15,815 bases of DNA, taken from JBBRLG01 sp038231495. Lineage in GTDB: Bacteria; Planctomycetota; Planctomycetia; Gemmatales; Gemmataceae. Of the stretch, positions 7,142-14,695 are shown piece after piece. How positions within the stretch are numbered: position 1 is the stretch's first letter; every line of letters starts with the position of its first letter. The stretch lies in NCBI GenBank assembly GCA_038231495.1, contig JBBRLG010000098.1, positions 1 to 15,815 on the forward strand. Direction: 5' to 3'. The position numbers were made by a program, and so were the translations under genes. Below the pieces are notes generated by a model. The model saw only the letters and a program-made list of their open reading frames with translations. It was not told the origin of the DNA and ran no database searches.

Positions 7142-7756
7142 TCATTCGATCGTAAATTCGGCGATGGCGATGTCGTCGTAGGGGTTCTGGTCGCCCTGGT
7201 CCTTCAACGAGGTAAACTTGACCGCCCGCACCTTGGCGACCGGCTTCTTGGGCTTAAACTCGAAGTCGCGGCGGTTGCCGACGCCCTCGTTTTCTTCGAC
7301 CCACAGCTGTTTGCCGTCGGCGTCCAGGAATTCGACCATGCCCGTGAGAATGGTGTAACCCTCGAACCAGGACGGCTCGCGGTTGCCCACAATAGTGACG
7401 CGCGTCACCTTCACGTCTTCGGGAAACGTAATCGTCACCCACGGCTTTTTCCCCTTGGCCGCGGCGTCGCCACTCGCGCTGAACCACGAGGTTTCAACCG
7501 TGTCGTCGATAACCTTTTCCGGTTCCCAACCGGGATAGAAACTGCTGGCGGTGACTTTCAACTTCTCGCGATGGGCTTTGATCAGGGTGTTTTTGTTGTC
7601 GGTGACGACTTTGGGCAGTTCCTTGGCGTCGTCCGCTGCTGGCCGAACGGCTACGACCCGCGCCGGCTCCTGGCCGACCACGCCCAGGCTCGGCCCGACC
7701 GCCAGTAACAAGCCAGCACCGCACAGGCCGGCCCAGGCAAAACGCATTCTTGGCAT
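7142..7756 (-). CDS. Exported protein with a discoidin-like (F5/8 type C) beta-sandwich domain
   Basis: The 204-residue protein begins with an export signal (MPRMRFAWAGLCGAGLLLAVGP, likely cut near GQE 28-30). From about residue 60 to the end it reads as a galactose-binding-like/discoidin domain. Features are KVTASSFYPGWEPEKVIDDTVETSWFS (67-93), the WVTITFPEDVKVTRVTIVGN strands (106-125), a central EFLDADGKQLW hairpin (142-152) and the final VRAVKFTSL ... DIAIAEFTIE (176-204). Such domains bind carbohydrates or surfaces and are common in planctomycete secreted proteins. There is no catalytic domain, so it is probably a binding or cell-surface protein. ATG 7756 has GGAGG at a 7-nt spacing, which decides this start over longer frames. 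It stands alone, convergent to the methyltransferase and divergent from the glycosyltransferase gene. Confidence 0.82.
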   Translation of the reverse strand: MPRMRFAWAGLCGAGLLLAVGPSLGVVGQEPARVVAVRPAADDAKELPKVVTDNKNTLIKAHREKLKVTASSFYPGWEPEKVIDDTVETSWFSASGDAAAKGKKPWVTITFPEDVKVTRVTIVGNREPSWFEGYTILTGMVEFLDADGKQLWVEENEGVGNRRDFEFKPKKPVAKVRAVKFTSLKDQGDQNPYDDIAIAEFTIE

Positions 7757-7837
7757 GACGCGACCTCCGCAATTAGGTAAGAGTCCCCTGTAATGACGAT
7801 TGAGTCGGCCCTTCGGATTGAGAGACTTTGACCATTT

Positions 7838-7903
7838 GGCGAGCCGGGAGCGTAAGAGTGCGTTTCCGTGGTACACGCCGGTCGCTGACGCTCCCGGCTC
7901 GCC
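7838..7903. repeat. Inverted repeat of the GGCGAGCCGGGAGCGT type
   Basis: GGCGAGCCGGGAGCGT (7838-7853) is perfectly inverted at 7888-7903 across a 34-nt spacer, and the match continues imperfectly inward (GTAAGAG against GTCAGCG). It lies in the 227-bp divergent region between the discoidin-like and glycosyltransferase genes. From memory, the GAGCCGGGAGCGTcAGCGACCGG unit is a common dispersed intergenic palindrome in Gemmata-like genomes; I cannot check copy number here. Confidence 0.7.
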
Positions 7904-7912
7904 TTAACGACG

Positions 7913-7942
7913 TTGACACCCGTTGCCGCACCGGGCTAGACT
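7913..7942 (+). promoter_or_regulatory. Candidate sigma70-type promoter for the GT2 glycosyltransferase
   Basis: A perfect TTGACA (7913-7918) is followed after 18 bp by TAGACT (7937-7942). The start of transcription would be near 7949, about 35 nt before ATG 7984. Confidence 0.55.
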
Positions 7943-7983
7943 CCCCTGCCAACTGTGCAACCACGACCGCCGGGGTTCCTCCG

Positions 7984-8685
7984 ATGAAAACGACGCTCCT
8001 GGCCCTGACGTTGAACGAGATTGACGGCATGCGCGCCATCATGCCCCAAATCCCGCGCGGCCTGTTCGACCAAACCCTGATCCTCGACGGCGGCTCGACC
8101 GACGGCACCATCGAATGGGCACGCGCGCAAGGGTACACCGTCTACGTCCAAAAGCGCAAGGGCATCCGCTTCGCCTACCTGGAAGCCCTGCCGCTCATCG
8201 AGGGCGACGTCATCGTCTCCATCAGTCCCGATGGCAACTGCGACCCGGCCGTGCTGCCGGCCCTCCTGGACAAGATGCGCGGCGACTACGACCTGGTGAT
8301 CGGGTCGCGTTACGCGGCAGGGGTGAAGAGCGACGACGACGACCTCGTCACCGCGTTCGGCAACTGGCTATTCACCCGCACCGTGAACCTGCTCTACGGC
8401 GCCCACTATTCCGACGTGATGGTCATCTACCGCGCCTTTACGCGGGAATTGATCTACGACCTTGGCCTCGACCGCGACGCGGCTTACACGTTGCCGGAAA
8501 AACTCTTTCGCACGGTCATTAGCTGGGAGCCGTTGATGTCCGTGCGTGCGGCCAAGCGGGGCAAACGCATCGGCGAGGTGCCGGCCGGCGAGCCGAAACG
8601 GATCGGCGGCACCCGCAAATTGCAGGTGTTGCGCTGGGGCGCGGCGTATTATTTCCAGTTCTGGAAAGAGCGCTTCTGCGCGTGA
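7984..8685 (+). CDS. GT2-family glycosyltransferase (polyprenol-phosphate sugar transferase-like)
   Basis: The 233-residue protein is a single GT-A domain glycosyltransferase without transmembrane segments. It shows the N-terminal LLALTLNEIDGMRAI strand-helix, the nucleotide-binding LILDGGSTDGT (32-42), VQKRKGIRFAYLEAL (55-69), and VIVSISPDGNCDP (76-88), where the usual metal-binding DxD is read as SPDGN. VIGSRY (105-110) and the C-terminal EPKRIGGTRKLQVLRWG acceptor-side segment (203-219) follow. The overall pattern resembles dolichol-phosphate-mannose synthase-like enzymes, which transfer a sugar from a nucleotide donor to a lipid phosphate at the membrane. Donor and acceptor cannot be told from sequence. 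ATG 7984 lacks a Shine-Dalgarno match but is where similarity begins, and a promoter fits it. Its stop lies 6 nt from the stop of the convergent lipoprotein gene. Confidence 0.85.
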   Translation: MKTTLLALTLNEIDGMRAIMPQIPRGLFDQTLILDGGSTDGTIEWARAQGYTVYVQKRKGIRFAYLEALPLIEGDVIVSISPDGNCDPAVLPALLDKMRGDYDLVIGSRYAAGVKSDDDDLVTAFGNWLFTRTVNLLYGAHYSDVMVIYRAFTRELIYDLGLDRDAAYTLPEKLFRTVISWEPLMSVRAAKRGKRIGEVPAGEPKRIGGTRKLQVLRWGAAYYFQFWKERFCA

Positions 8686-8691
8686 CCGCCG

Positions 8692-9054
8692 TTACTTCTT
8701 GGGCGCTTCGTCTTCCAGCGCGGGCGGCTCTTTGCCGTACTTGGTGCGGTACAGGGCGGCGAACTTTTCCTTGAGTTCCGGGTGGTGAATGAAGCACTGC
8801 GAATCCGGGCGGTCGTGTTCTTCGCACCAGTCGCCCTTCTTCTTGCAGTCGGCCGCCGCCTTCGCGCTGCACTGGCCGCAAATGTCCTCCGGGACGCCGT
8901 GCTCGGCGCACCACCAGCCGCCGTGATCGTGGGCCTTTTCCTGGGTTTGGGCCGCCTTCTCCGGCTCTTTCTCCTTGCCGCAGCCCACCGTCATAACGGC
9001 CACGGCCGCCAGCAACACGACCAGGACAGTTCCCGTGCGGTTTGTCCTTTTCAC
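8692..9054 (-). CDS. Small Cys/His-rich lipoprotein of the metal-efflux operon
   Basis: The 120-residue protein has an N-terminal hydrophobic segment ending in a lipobox-like TVGC (Cys25), so it is probably anchored as a lipoprotein; the -3 residue is Thr, which is atypical. The mature part has a His pair (AHDHGG, 41-46). Module A is WCAEHGVPEDICGQC (48-62) and module B is WCEEHDRPDSQCFIHHPEL (76-94), with Cys49, 59, 62, 70, 77 and 87. The same two modules occur in the adaptor protein encoded upstream, which argues for metal binding and possible hand-off. The tail is charged and lysine-rich. The start is GTG 9054, with GGGAGA 6 nt upstream. It is the last gene of the operon, 31 nt after the pump gene. 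A periplasmic metallochaperone role, as for CusF, is inference; it is not homologous to CusF as far as I can see. Confidence 0.82.
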   Translation of the reverse strand: MKRTNRTGTVLVVLLAAVAVMTVGCGKEKEPEKAAQTQEKAHDHGGWWCAEHGVPEDICGQCSAKAAADCKKKGDWCEEHDRPDSQCFIHHPELKEKFAALYRTKYGKEPPALEDEAPKK

Positions 9055-9085
9055 AGTATTTCTCCCTTTGAAAGCACTTTCTGGG

Positions 9086-12000
9086 TTACACGGAAACGAC
9101 CTCGTTCTCCTGCCGTGCCTCGGTCGCGGCTTCCTTCTCAGCCGCTTGGGCGGGCGTTTTGAACAGGACGTACAACACCCGCAGCACCAGCAGTGACATC
9201 ACCATCGCACTCAGGACGCCGCCGATGACGACCGTCGCCAACGGCCGCTGTACCTCGGCACCCACGCCGGTGCTGAACGCCATCGGCACGAAACCGAGAC
9301 TCGCTACCAGGGTGGTCATCAGCACGGGCCGCAGCCGAGTCAACGCCGCCTGCTCGACCGCCACGTCCAGTGAGAGACCCTTCTCCCGTAGCTGCCGGAC
9401 GTAGGACACGAGGATCATGTCGTCCAGCACGGCCACCCCCGACAAGGCGATGAAGCCGACGCCCGCCGAGATCGAAAACGGCATGTCCCGCAGCCACAAC
9501 GCGAAGATGCCGCCCACCCACGCGAACGGCACCCCCGTGCAAACCCGCAGCGCGTCGATGACGTTGTGGTACGTCAAGTAGAGCAAGGCGAAGATCAGGG
9601 CCAGGGCCAGCGGCACCACGATCAGCAGGCGGGTCCAGGCACGTTGCAAATTCTCGAACTGCCCGCCCCACTCGACGCGGTAGCGGCCCGACGGCAGCTG
9701 CACCTTGTCGGCCACCTTGCGCCGGGCCTCGGCCACGAAACTGCCCATGTCCCGGCCGCGCACGTTGCATGAGATTGTGATGCGCCGTTGGCCCCACTCG
9801 CGCGAGATGGTGGACGGGCCTTCGACGACTTCCACCGTCGCCAGCCGCGAGAGCGGGATGCGTTCGCCGGCGGCCGTCGTCACCGGAATGGCCCCGACCG
9901 CCTCTGGACTGGCCCGCACTTCTTCCGGCAGCCGGACGACCAGCGGGAAACGGTACGCGCCCTCCACGACCTCACCCAGCGGCTTGCTGCCCAGCGATTC
10001 CACCAAGTCCAGCACCGCCTTGGCCGGCACGCCGTGGCGGGCAATCTCCTCCTGCTTGATCTTGATTTGCAACACGGGCTGGCCGGTGACCTGCTCGGTG
10101 TTGAGGTCCGCGACGCCGTCGATGGTTTGCAACACCGCCTCGATTTCATGGGCTTTGGCCGTCAGCACGTCGAAGTCGTCGCCGAACAGTTTGACCGCGA
10201 CCTCCGAGCGGACTCCGGATTCCATCTCGTCGAGCCGCAGCGCGATGGGCTGCGAGAACGACAGCCGTTGGCCGGGCAGGTCGCGCAGCTCCTTTTCGAT
10301 CAGGCCGGTGAGTTCCGCTTGTGTGCGCGCCCTTTTCCACTTTTCGCGGGGTTTAAGGGTGATAAAGAAGTCGGTCAACTCGACGCCCATCGGGTCGGTC
10401 GCGACCTCGGCCGTGCCGATCCGGCTCCAGACGTGCTGCACTTCGTCGGGGAACGCCTTGAGGACGGCCTTTTCCATCTGCGTATTGGCGTAGATCGAGG
10501 TGTCCAGGTCGGTCCCGGCCAGGCGCACGACGTTGATGACGATGGCTCCTTCGGACAGCTTGGGCACGAACTCGGTGCCGAGGTTGGGCGCGATGATACC
10601 GAAGGCGACGACGAGGACCGCGACGGCGAAGGCCACCACGAGCGACTTGTGACGCATCGCCACGCGCAAGGCCGGGGCGTACAGGAATTTGATCAGCCGC
10701 ATCAGCAGCGGTTCGCGTTCCTCCAGCCGCCGGGACAGGAGCAAGCTGGCCAGTACCGGCATGACGGTGAGCGACAGGACCATCGAGCCGGCCAGGGCGA
10801 AAATCACCGTCAGGGCCATCGGCCGGAAGAGCTTGCCCTCGGTGCCTTCCAGCGTGAGGATCGGCAAATAGACGATCATGATGATTAGCTCGCCGAACAG
10901 AGTCGGTTTGCGCACTTCGACGGCGGCGTCGCGAACGACATCCAGCACGCTGCGCCGGCCGCCGCCGTGGGCGAGGTGGCGCACGCAGTTCTCGACCATG
11001 ACGACGCTGCTGTCCACGACCAGGCCGAAATCGACGGCCCCCAAACTTAGCAGGCTGGCGGCGATGCCGAAGCGGAGCATGCCCGCGAAGGCGAACAGTA
11101 GCGACAGCGGGATCGCCAGGGCCACGATCAGGCCCGCGCGCAGGTTGCCCAAAAATAGGAACAGGACGGCGACGACCAGCAGGCCGCCCTCGAAAAGGTT
11201 GTTGCGCACCGTGTCGATGACATGATCGACGAGTTCGGTGCGGTCGTACACCGTCTCGACCTGGACGTTGGCCGGCAGCGTGGTCTTGACCTCGTCGAGC
11301 TTGTGCTTGAGTTGCCAGGTCACTTCGTGGCTGTTCTCGCCGACGAGCATGAACCCCAGGCCGAGGACGACTTCGCCCGTGCCGTCGGCGGTGACGGCCC
11401 CGCGGCGAATGTCCGACCCGACCTCGACCTCGGCAACGTCCTTGAGCCGGACCGGAACCCCGTCCTTGGCCGTGATGACGATTTCTTTGATCTGATCCAC
11501 GTTTGCGGTGCGGCCGATGCCGTGGACCAGGAGCATGCCCGCGCCTTGCCGAATGTTGCCGCCGCCGACGTTGCGGTTGTTCTTCTGCACCGCCTCGGTC
11601 ACTTCGTCGAAGCTCACCTGGTGCTTGGTCAGCCGGTCGGGGTCGATGCGGACCAGGTATTGCTTCTCGAAACCGCCCCAGCTGTTGATCTCGGCGGTGC
11701 CCTTGACCGTCCGCAGCTTGGGCTTGATGACCCAGTCGTGGATGGTGCGGAGTTCCGTGGCGTCGTTGCCCTTGCCGGTGACGACGTAGTGAAACACTTC
11801 GCCCAGGCCGGTCGCGACGGGCCCCATCTTCGGGCGCGGCACGCCTTCGGGGATGTCTGCCGTGGACAGCCGTTCGTTGACGAGTTGCCGGGCGAAATAG
11901 ATGTCGGTGCCGTCGTCGAAAGTGACGACGACCTGGGACAGGCCGAACTTGGACACCGAGCGCAGCGACTTGAGCCGGGGCAAACCGCCGAGGACTTGTT

Positions 12001-12208
12001 CGATGGGGAAGGTGATTTGCTGCTCGACCTCCTCCGGCCCCAGGGCCGGGACTACCGTGTTGATTTGCACCTGCACCGGCGTCGTGTCGGGGAAGGCGTC
12101 GACGTCGAGGTACTGCATCGACACGCCGCCGACGACGGCGCACACGAGAGCCGTCGCCAGGACGATGAGGCGGTGTCGGAGTGAGGTGTCGATGATCCAG
12201 TTCAGCAC
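9086..12208 (-). CDS. czcA: CzcA-type heavy-metal RND efflux pump
   Basis: This proton-driven inner-membrane pump takes metal ions from the periplasm or cytoplasm and passes them to a membrane-fusion protein and an outer-membrane channel. The 1040-residue length and layout match the HME-RND family. TM1 is at about 13-30. The first periplasmic part has AFPDTTPVQVQINT and the ITFPIEQVLGGLPRLKSLRS motif (65-84). TM2-6 follow, with the proton-relay motif GAVDFGLVVDSSVVMVEN (390-407). Asp393, Asp399 and Glu406 have the same spacing as Asp402, Asp408 and Glu415 of CzcA, which points to divalent ions (Zn, Co, Cd, Ni) rather than Cu/Ag. The usual DG-A after the second Asp is DSS here. The second half repeats the fold (ISREWGQRRITISCNVRGRDMGSF; FSISAGVGFIALSGVAVLDDMIL). 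The start is GTG 12208, with GGAGG 6 nt upstream. It is the third gene of the operon, 75 nt after the adaptor. Confidence 0.95.
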   Translation of the reverse strand: MLNWIIDTSLRHRLIVLATALVCAVVGGVSMQYLDVDAFPDTTPVQVQINTVVPALGPEEVEQQITFPIEQVLGGLPRLKSLRSVSKFGLSQVVVTFDDGTDIYFARQLVNERLSTADIPEGVPRPKMGPVATGLGEVFHYVVTGKGNDATELRTIHDWVIKPKLRTVKGTAEINSWGGFEKQYLVRIDPDRLTKHQVSFDEVTEAVQKNNRNVGGGNIRQGAGMLLVHGIGRTANVDQIKEIVITAKDGVPVRLKDVAEVEVGSDIRRGAVTADGTGEVVLGLGFMLVGENSHEVTWQLKHKLDEVKTTLPANVQVETVYDRTELVDHVIDTVRNNLFEGGLLVVAVLFLFLGNLRAGLIVALAIPLSLLFAFAGMLRFGIAASLLSLGAVDFGLVVDSSVVMVENCVRHLAHGGGRRSVLDVVRDAAVEVRKPTLFGELIIMIVYLPILTLEGTEGKLFRPMALTVIFALAGSMVLSLTVMPVLASLLLSRRLEEREPLLMRLIKFLYAPALRVAMRHKSLVVAFAVAVLVVAFGIIAPNLGTEFVPKLSEGAIVINVVRLAGTDLDTSIYANTQMEKAVLKAFPDEVQHVWSRIGTAEVATDPMGVELTDFFITLKPREKWKRARTQAELTGLIEKELRDLPGQRLSFSQPIALRLDEMESGVRSEVAVKLFGDDFDVLTAKAHEIEAVLQTIDGVADLNTEQVTGQPVLQIKIKQEEIARHGVPAKAVLDLVESLGSKPLGEVVEGAYRFPLVVRLPEEVRASPEAVGAIPVTTAAGERIPLSRLATVEVVEGPSTISREWGQRRITISCNVRGRDMGSFVAEARRKVADKVQLPSGRYRVEWGGQFENLQRAWTRLLIVVPLALALIFALLYLTYHNVIDALRVCTGVPFAWVGGIFALWLRDMPFSISAGVGFIALSGVAVLDDMILVSYVRQLREKGLSLDVAVEQAALTRLRPVLMTTLVASLGFVPMAFSTGVGAEVQRPLATVVIGGVLSAMVMSLLVLRVLYVLFKTPAQAAEKEAATEARQENEVVSV

Positions 12209-12283
12209 GGGTTGCCTCCCTGCGTGACCTTGGGGGAGAGGGTTAGTAACGTCAGCCCGACCGGGCCGTTAATGGTGGCACCC

Positions 12284-13861
12284 TCAGCCGTCGCCCAGCT
12301 TGCCCTTGAGCAACTCGGCTTGCAGGACGCCGCTGCCCTTGCCGGCGACGACTTCGCCGGGCAACACGCCGGCCAGGATTTCCGTGTTTATCTCGTCCTT
12401 GGCCCCGAGTCGGACTTTGCGAACGTGGAACACCTTGGGCGCGCCCTCGGTCAAATAATCCTTGTCGCGGACGAAGACGACGAAGCAATCGCCGTCCCAG
12501 TGGACCGCGCCTTTGGGGACGACCACGGCGTGCGGCTCCTCGCGCAGGACGATGCGGCCGGGGCCGAAGGTGTTGGCCCGCAGCCGGCCGTCGGGGTTGG
12601 GCAGCGCGGCCCGGACCCGGACCGTGCGCGTCTTCTCGTCCACGTCGGTGCTGATGAAGGAAACCTTGCCGGCAACTTCAGCCGCGCCGCCCTCGGCCCG
12701 GAAGCGCACGGGTAGGCCGAGGCGCAGATAACGAGCGTCCTCCTGGCGGACGTTGAGCGTCAACCAGACCTGGCGCGGGTCGGCCACGACGAACAGCGTC
12801 TTGGCCGAATCCACCACCTCGCCGGCGACGATTTCGCGCGCGACCACGACGCCGCCCACCGGCGAAATAACAGGCAGTAGGTTGCCGGTGGTGGCGCTCC
12901 CGGCCAGGCGTTCGCGCAGGTCCCTGGGCAGCCCGAGCAACTGCACGGAGGCCGCGAGTTGGTCGTCGGTCAAACCCTTCGCGGCTTCGGCGTTGACGGG
13001 CAGGCCGAGGTTGAGCAGGGTTTGCTGCGCGGCCAGGGTGCGGATGCGGGCCTGGCTCAATTCGTTCTCGGCCGCGCGGTAGTCGCCCTCGGAGATGGCT
13101 GCCCGGGTGATGAGCCGCTGGGCGGCCTCGAAGGTTTTCGCCCGCAAATTCTGTTGGGCCGCCGCTTGCAAGTATTCCGTCTTGGCCTTGCCGACCTCGG
13201 CCGCATCGACCAGGGCGAGGACTTCACCCTCGCGCACCGGGTCGCCCACATCCTTGAAAACGCGCCACACCGAGCCGGGGACGCGGCTGGACAGGCGGGT
13301 GCGGGACTGGTCGTAACCGATCTCGCCGTTGGCGGCGACGTACTCGACCATCGGCGCTTCCTGGACCACGTCCACGTCCACGCCGGCCTTGTCGGCGGCA
13401 CTGGCCGACGCGAATTGCAGTCGGCGTTCGTGCAGCTTGCAACGGCTGTTATTCTGCGCCCGTTCCAGCAAGTCGAGGGCCGCCTTGGTGTCGTACCGCG
13501 GCAGCTGCGGCGCACCGGCGACCTGCGCGAGTTCGGGGTTGTCCAGCGGACACTCCGGGACGCCGTGCTTCTTGCAGTAGGGCGTCGTCTTGCCGCGGGG
13601 CATGAGGGTCGGGTTGCACTCGACGCACTCGGACTCGGCCACGCCGTGCTCGTCGCACCAGTCCTTCTCCTCCGCCAGCCGACCGCCGACAAGGGTTGAA
13701 AACTTCGGCAGTTTCCAGCCGGTGTAGTGCCCGGCGACGGCCAGTCCGCCCAGGCCGAACAGCACGAGTAAGGTTGGCAGCACCCGGCCGAGCCAGGCCA
13801 CGAGGCCCACCCTGGGGGCGACTGTAGCCGGGGTCGTCGGGTCGTTCAGCGCGGTGGACAT
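12284..13861 (-). CDS. czcB: RND periplasmic adaptor (membrane-fusion protein) with N-terminal Cys/His module
   Basis: The 525-residue protein bridges the RND pump and an outer-membrane channel. An N-terminal anchor (LPTLLVLFGLGGLAVAGHYT, 28-47) precedes a module not found in classic CzcB: DWCDEHGVAESECVEC (67-82), then YCKKHGVPECPLDNPEL (95-111). This is followed by a linker with SRCKLHERRLQFAS (139-152). The adaptor core follows: beta-barrel and lipoyl half (SRVPGSVWRVFKDVGDPVREGEVLALVD, 192-219), a helical hairpin (about 225-300), the second lipoyl half (ISPVGGVVVAREIVAGEVV) and beta-barrel strands (VWLTLNVRQED ... VPVRFR). The C-terminal domain (VVVPKGAVHWDGD ... LLKGKLGDG) closes it. All fit the HlyD/CusB family. 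ATG 13861 has GGAG about 8 nt upstream. It precedes the pump gene in the same operon. The name czcB is by context and pump type. Confidence 0.92.
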   Translation of the reverse strand: MSTALNDPTTPATVAPRVGLVAWLGRVLPTLLVLFGLGGLAVAGHYTGWKLPKFSTLVGGRLAEEKDWCDEHGVAESECVECNPTLMPRGKTTPYCKKHGVPECPLDNPELAQVAGAPQLPRYDTKAALDLLERAQNNSRCKLHERRLQFASASAADKAGVDVDVVQEAPMVEYVAANGEIGYDQSRTRLSSRVPGSVWRVFKDVGDPVREGEVLALVDAAEVGKAKTEYLQAAAQQNLRAKTFEAAQRLITRAAISEGDYRAAENELSQARIRTLAAQQTLLNLGLPVNAEAAKGLTDDQLAASVQLLGLPRDLRERLAGSATTGNLLPVISPVGGVVVAREIVAGEVVDSAKTLFVVADPRQVWLTLNVRQEDARYLRLGLPVRFRAEGGAAEVAGKVSFISTDVDEKTRTVRVRAALPNPDGRLRANTFGPGRIVLREEPHAVVVPKGAVHWDGDCFVVFVRDKDYLTEGAPKVFHVRKVRLGAKDEINTEILAGVLPGEVVAGKGSGVLQAELLKGKLGDG

Positions 13862-13974
13862 GGAAGTTCTCCGGTAAGGGCAAAGGCTTGCCGTCAGCGC
13901 AATCAGAGCCGCGACCGTTCGGGAGCGGTGTGGGCGGCTTACGGGACCGTGGGCGTGTGGGTAGGGGAATGCGG

Positions 13975-14382
13975 TCAGATGCGAAGGGTGCGAAGGGTGA
14001 GGTAGAGCGGCAATGGCTCGTCCGCCGGGAGGAGATGCGTAGCAGCGGCTGGCGACGACGCAAGTCCAGTACCGCCATCAAAGGCCAGGTCCAGCCGCAC
14101 GCAGAAGGCGGTAAAAGGCAAATGCCCCTGCCGGTGCAGTGTGTGCCCGACGAAGGCTTTGACGACCGGGCACCAAGGGGCGTGGTGATCGTCGTGGGGG
14201 GCCGGGGTATGCTCCTGGTGGTCGTGCTGGCGGGCGTCGTCGGCACAACAGTCCGGTGCGGATTGCTCTTCGTCCCCAACTTCAGACGTGGAGGCGACGC
14301 AGGGGGGTGGCGCGCACCGGCAGACCCCCGCGGGCTGGAGCATGGCCGGCACCAACAGTACGCACACCAACAATCGGAGCAT
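13975..14382 (-). CDS. Exported Cys/His-rich protein, first gene of the metal-efflux operon
   Basis: The 135-residue protein has a signal peptide (LRLLVCVLLVPAMLQPAGVC, 2-21), possibly with a lipobox-like PAGVC. A dense Cys/His stretch follows: CRCAPPPC (21-28), DCCADDARQHDHQEH (45-58) and HDDHHAPWCP (63-72). The region from 73 to the end is largely uncharged and finishes with LPLYLTLRTLRI. The cluster of Cys and His is typical of periplasmic metal-binding proteins, and its place directly upstream of the adaptor and pump supports a role in metal sensing or buffering. The family is not one I can name. I chose ATG 14382 because the signal peptide begins there and the promoter at 14458-14430 puts the transcript start about 40 nt before it. 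Upstream in-frame ATGs at 14409 and 14430 lie very near or upstream of the predicted transcript start. It is 113 nt before the adaptor gene. Confidence 0.75.
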   Translation of the reverse strand: MLRLLVCVLLVPAMLQPAGVCRCAPPPCVASTSEVGDEEQSAPDCCADDARQHDHQEHTPAPHDDHHAPWCPVVKAFVGHTLHRQGHLPFTAFCVRLDLAFDGGTGLASSPAAATHLLPADEPLPLYLTLRTLRI

Positions 14383-14429
14383 TACACCACCGGTTCGGAC
14401 GGAACGCATCGAATACGGCTTATCATCCA

Positions 14430-14458
14430 ATTATCGGCTGACGGGGTGGGAAAGACAA
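14430..14458 (-). promoter_or_regulatory. Candidate sigma70-type promoter of the metal-efflux operon
   Basis: Read on the minus strand, TTGTCT (14458-14453) is followed after exactly 17 bp by GATAAT (14435-14430), which is 5 of 6 to the -10 consensus. Transcription would start near 14423. MerR-type promoters would have a 19-20 bp spacer, so none is suggested. No CzcR-like regulator gene lies in the window. Confidence 0.5.
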
Positions 14459-14499
14459 GGTAAACTCGGCGCGGGGCAACATGACCACTTGTCTTCTTC

Positions 14500-14525
14500 A
14501 CCCTTGCCACGCCCTTGGCAAGGGT
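14500..14525. repeat. Hairpin of the ACCCTTGCCA family, copy 1
   Basis: ACCCTTGCCA (14500-14509) is exactly inverted at 14516-14525 with a 6-nt loop. A second copy of the same stem is at 14574-14608, so this is a repeated unit. Confidence 0.75.
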
Positions 14526-14573
14526 AGGTGAGCGCCACTGCTTGCCCTTGGGCGTTGCTGCGTGCCAAAATCG

Positions 14574-14608
14574 CACCCTTGCCAATTTCCCGCGCTTTGG
14601 CAAGGGTG
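14574..14608. repeat. Hairpin of the ACCCTTGCCA family, copy 2
   Basis: CACCCTTGCCAA (14574-14585) is exactly inverted at 14597-14608 with an 11-nt loop. It shares CACCCTTGCCA with copy 1. Confidence 0.75.
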
Positions 14609-14639
14609 GGTGGGGCAGAAGCGACAAATGGCGACACCC

Positions 14640-14670
14640 CTCCTCGTTCCCAAACTCCTGTTTGGGAACG
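14640..14670 (+). repeat. 31-bp palindromic repeat with TCCT loop, copy 1
   Basis: Stem CGTTCCCAAAC (14645-14655), loop TCCT (14656-14659), stem GTTTGGGAACG (14660-14670), preceded by CTCCT. The full 31 bp recur exactly in inverted orientation at 14767-14797. Confidence 0.85.
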
Positions 14671-14675
14671 CCCTC

Positions 14676-14695
14676 CGCGAAACTCCTGTTTCGCG
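14676..14695 (+). repeat. Related short hairpin with the same AAAC-TCCT-GTTT core
   Basis: CGCGAAAC (14676-14683), loop TCCT, GTTTCGCG (14688-14695). It has the same loop and inner stem as copy 1 at 14640-14670 but a different outer stem, with complementary changes on both sides. Confidence 0.75.

Noticed and set aside
8692..9054. Lipoprotein as a CusF homologue
   Set aside because: The CusF Met/Trp/His copper site and its beta-barrel pattern are not visible; the protein is Cys/His-modular instead.
10353..12143. A long minus-strand open frame (about 600 codons) within the pump gene in another frame
   Set aside because: It is Arg/Gly/Pro-rich, has no domain, and lies wholly inside czcA, whose frame has clear family motifs. 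Long empty frames are expected in GC-rich DNA.
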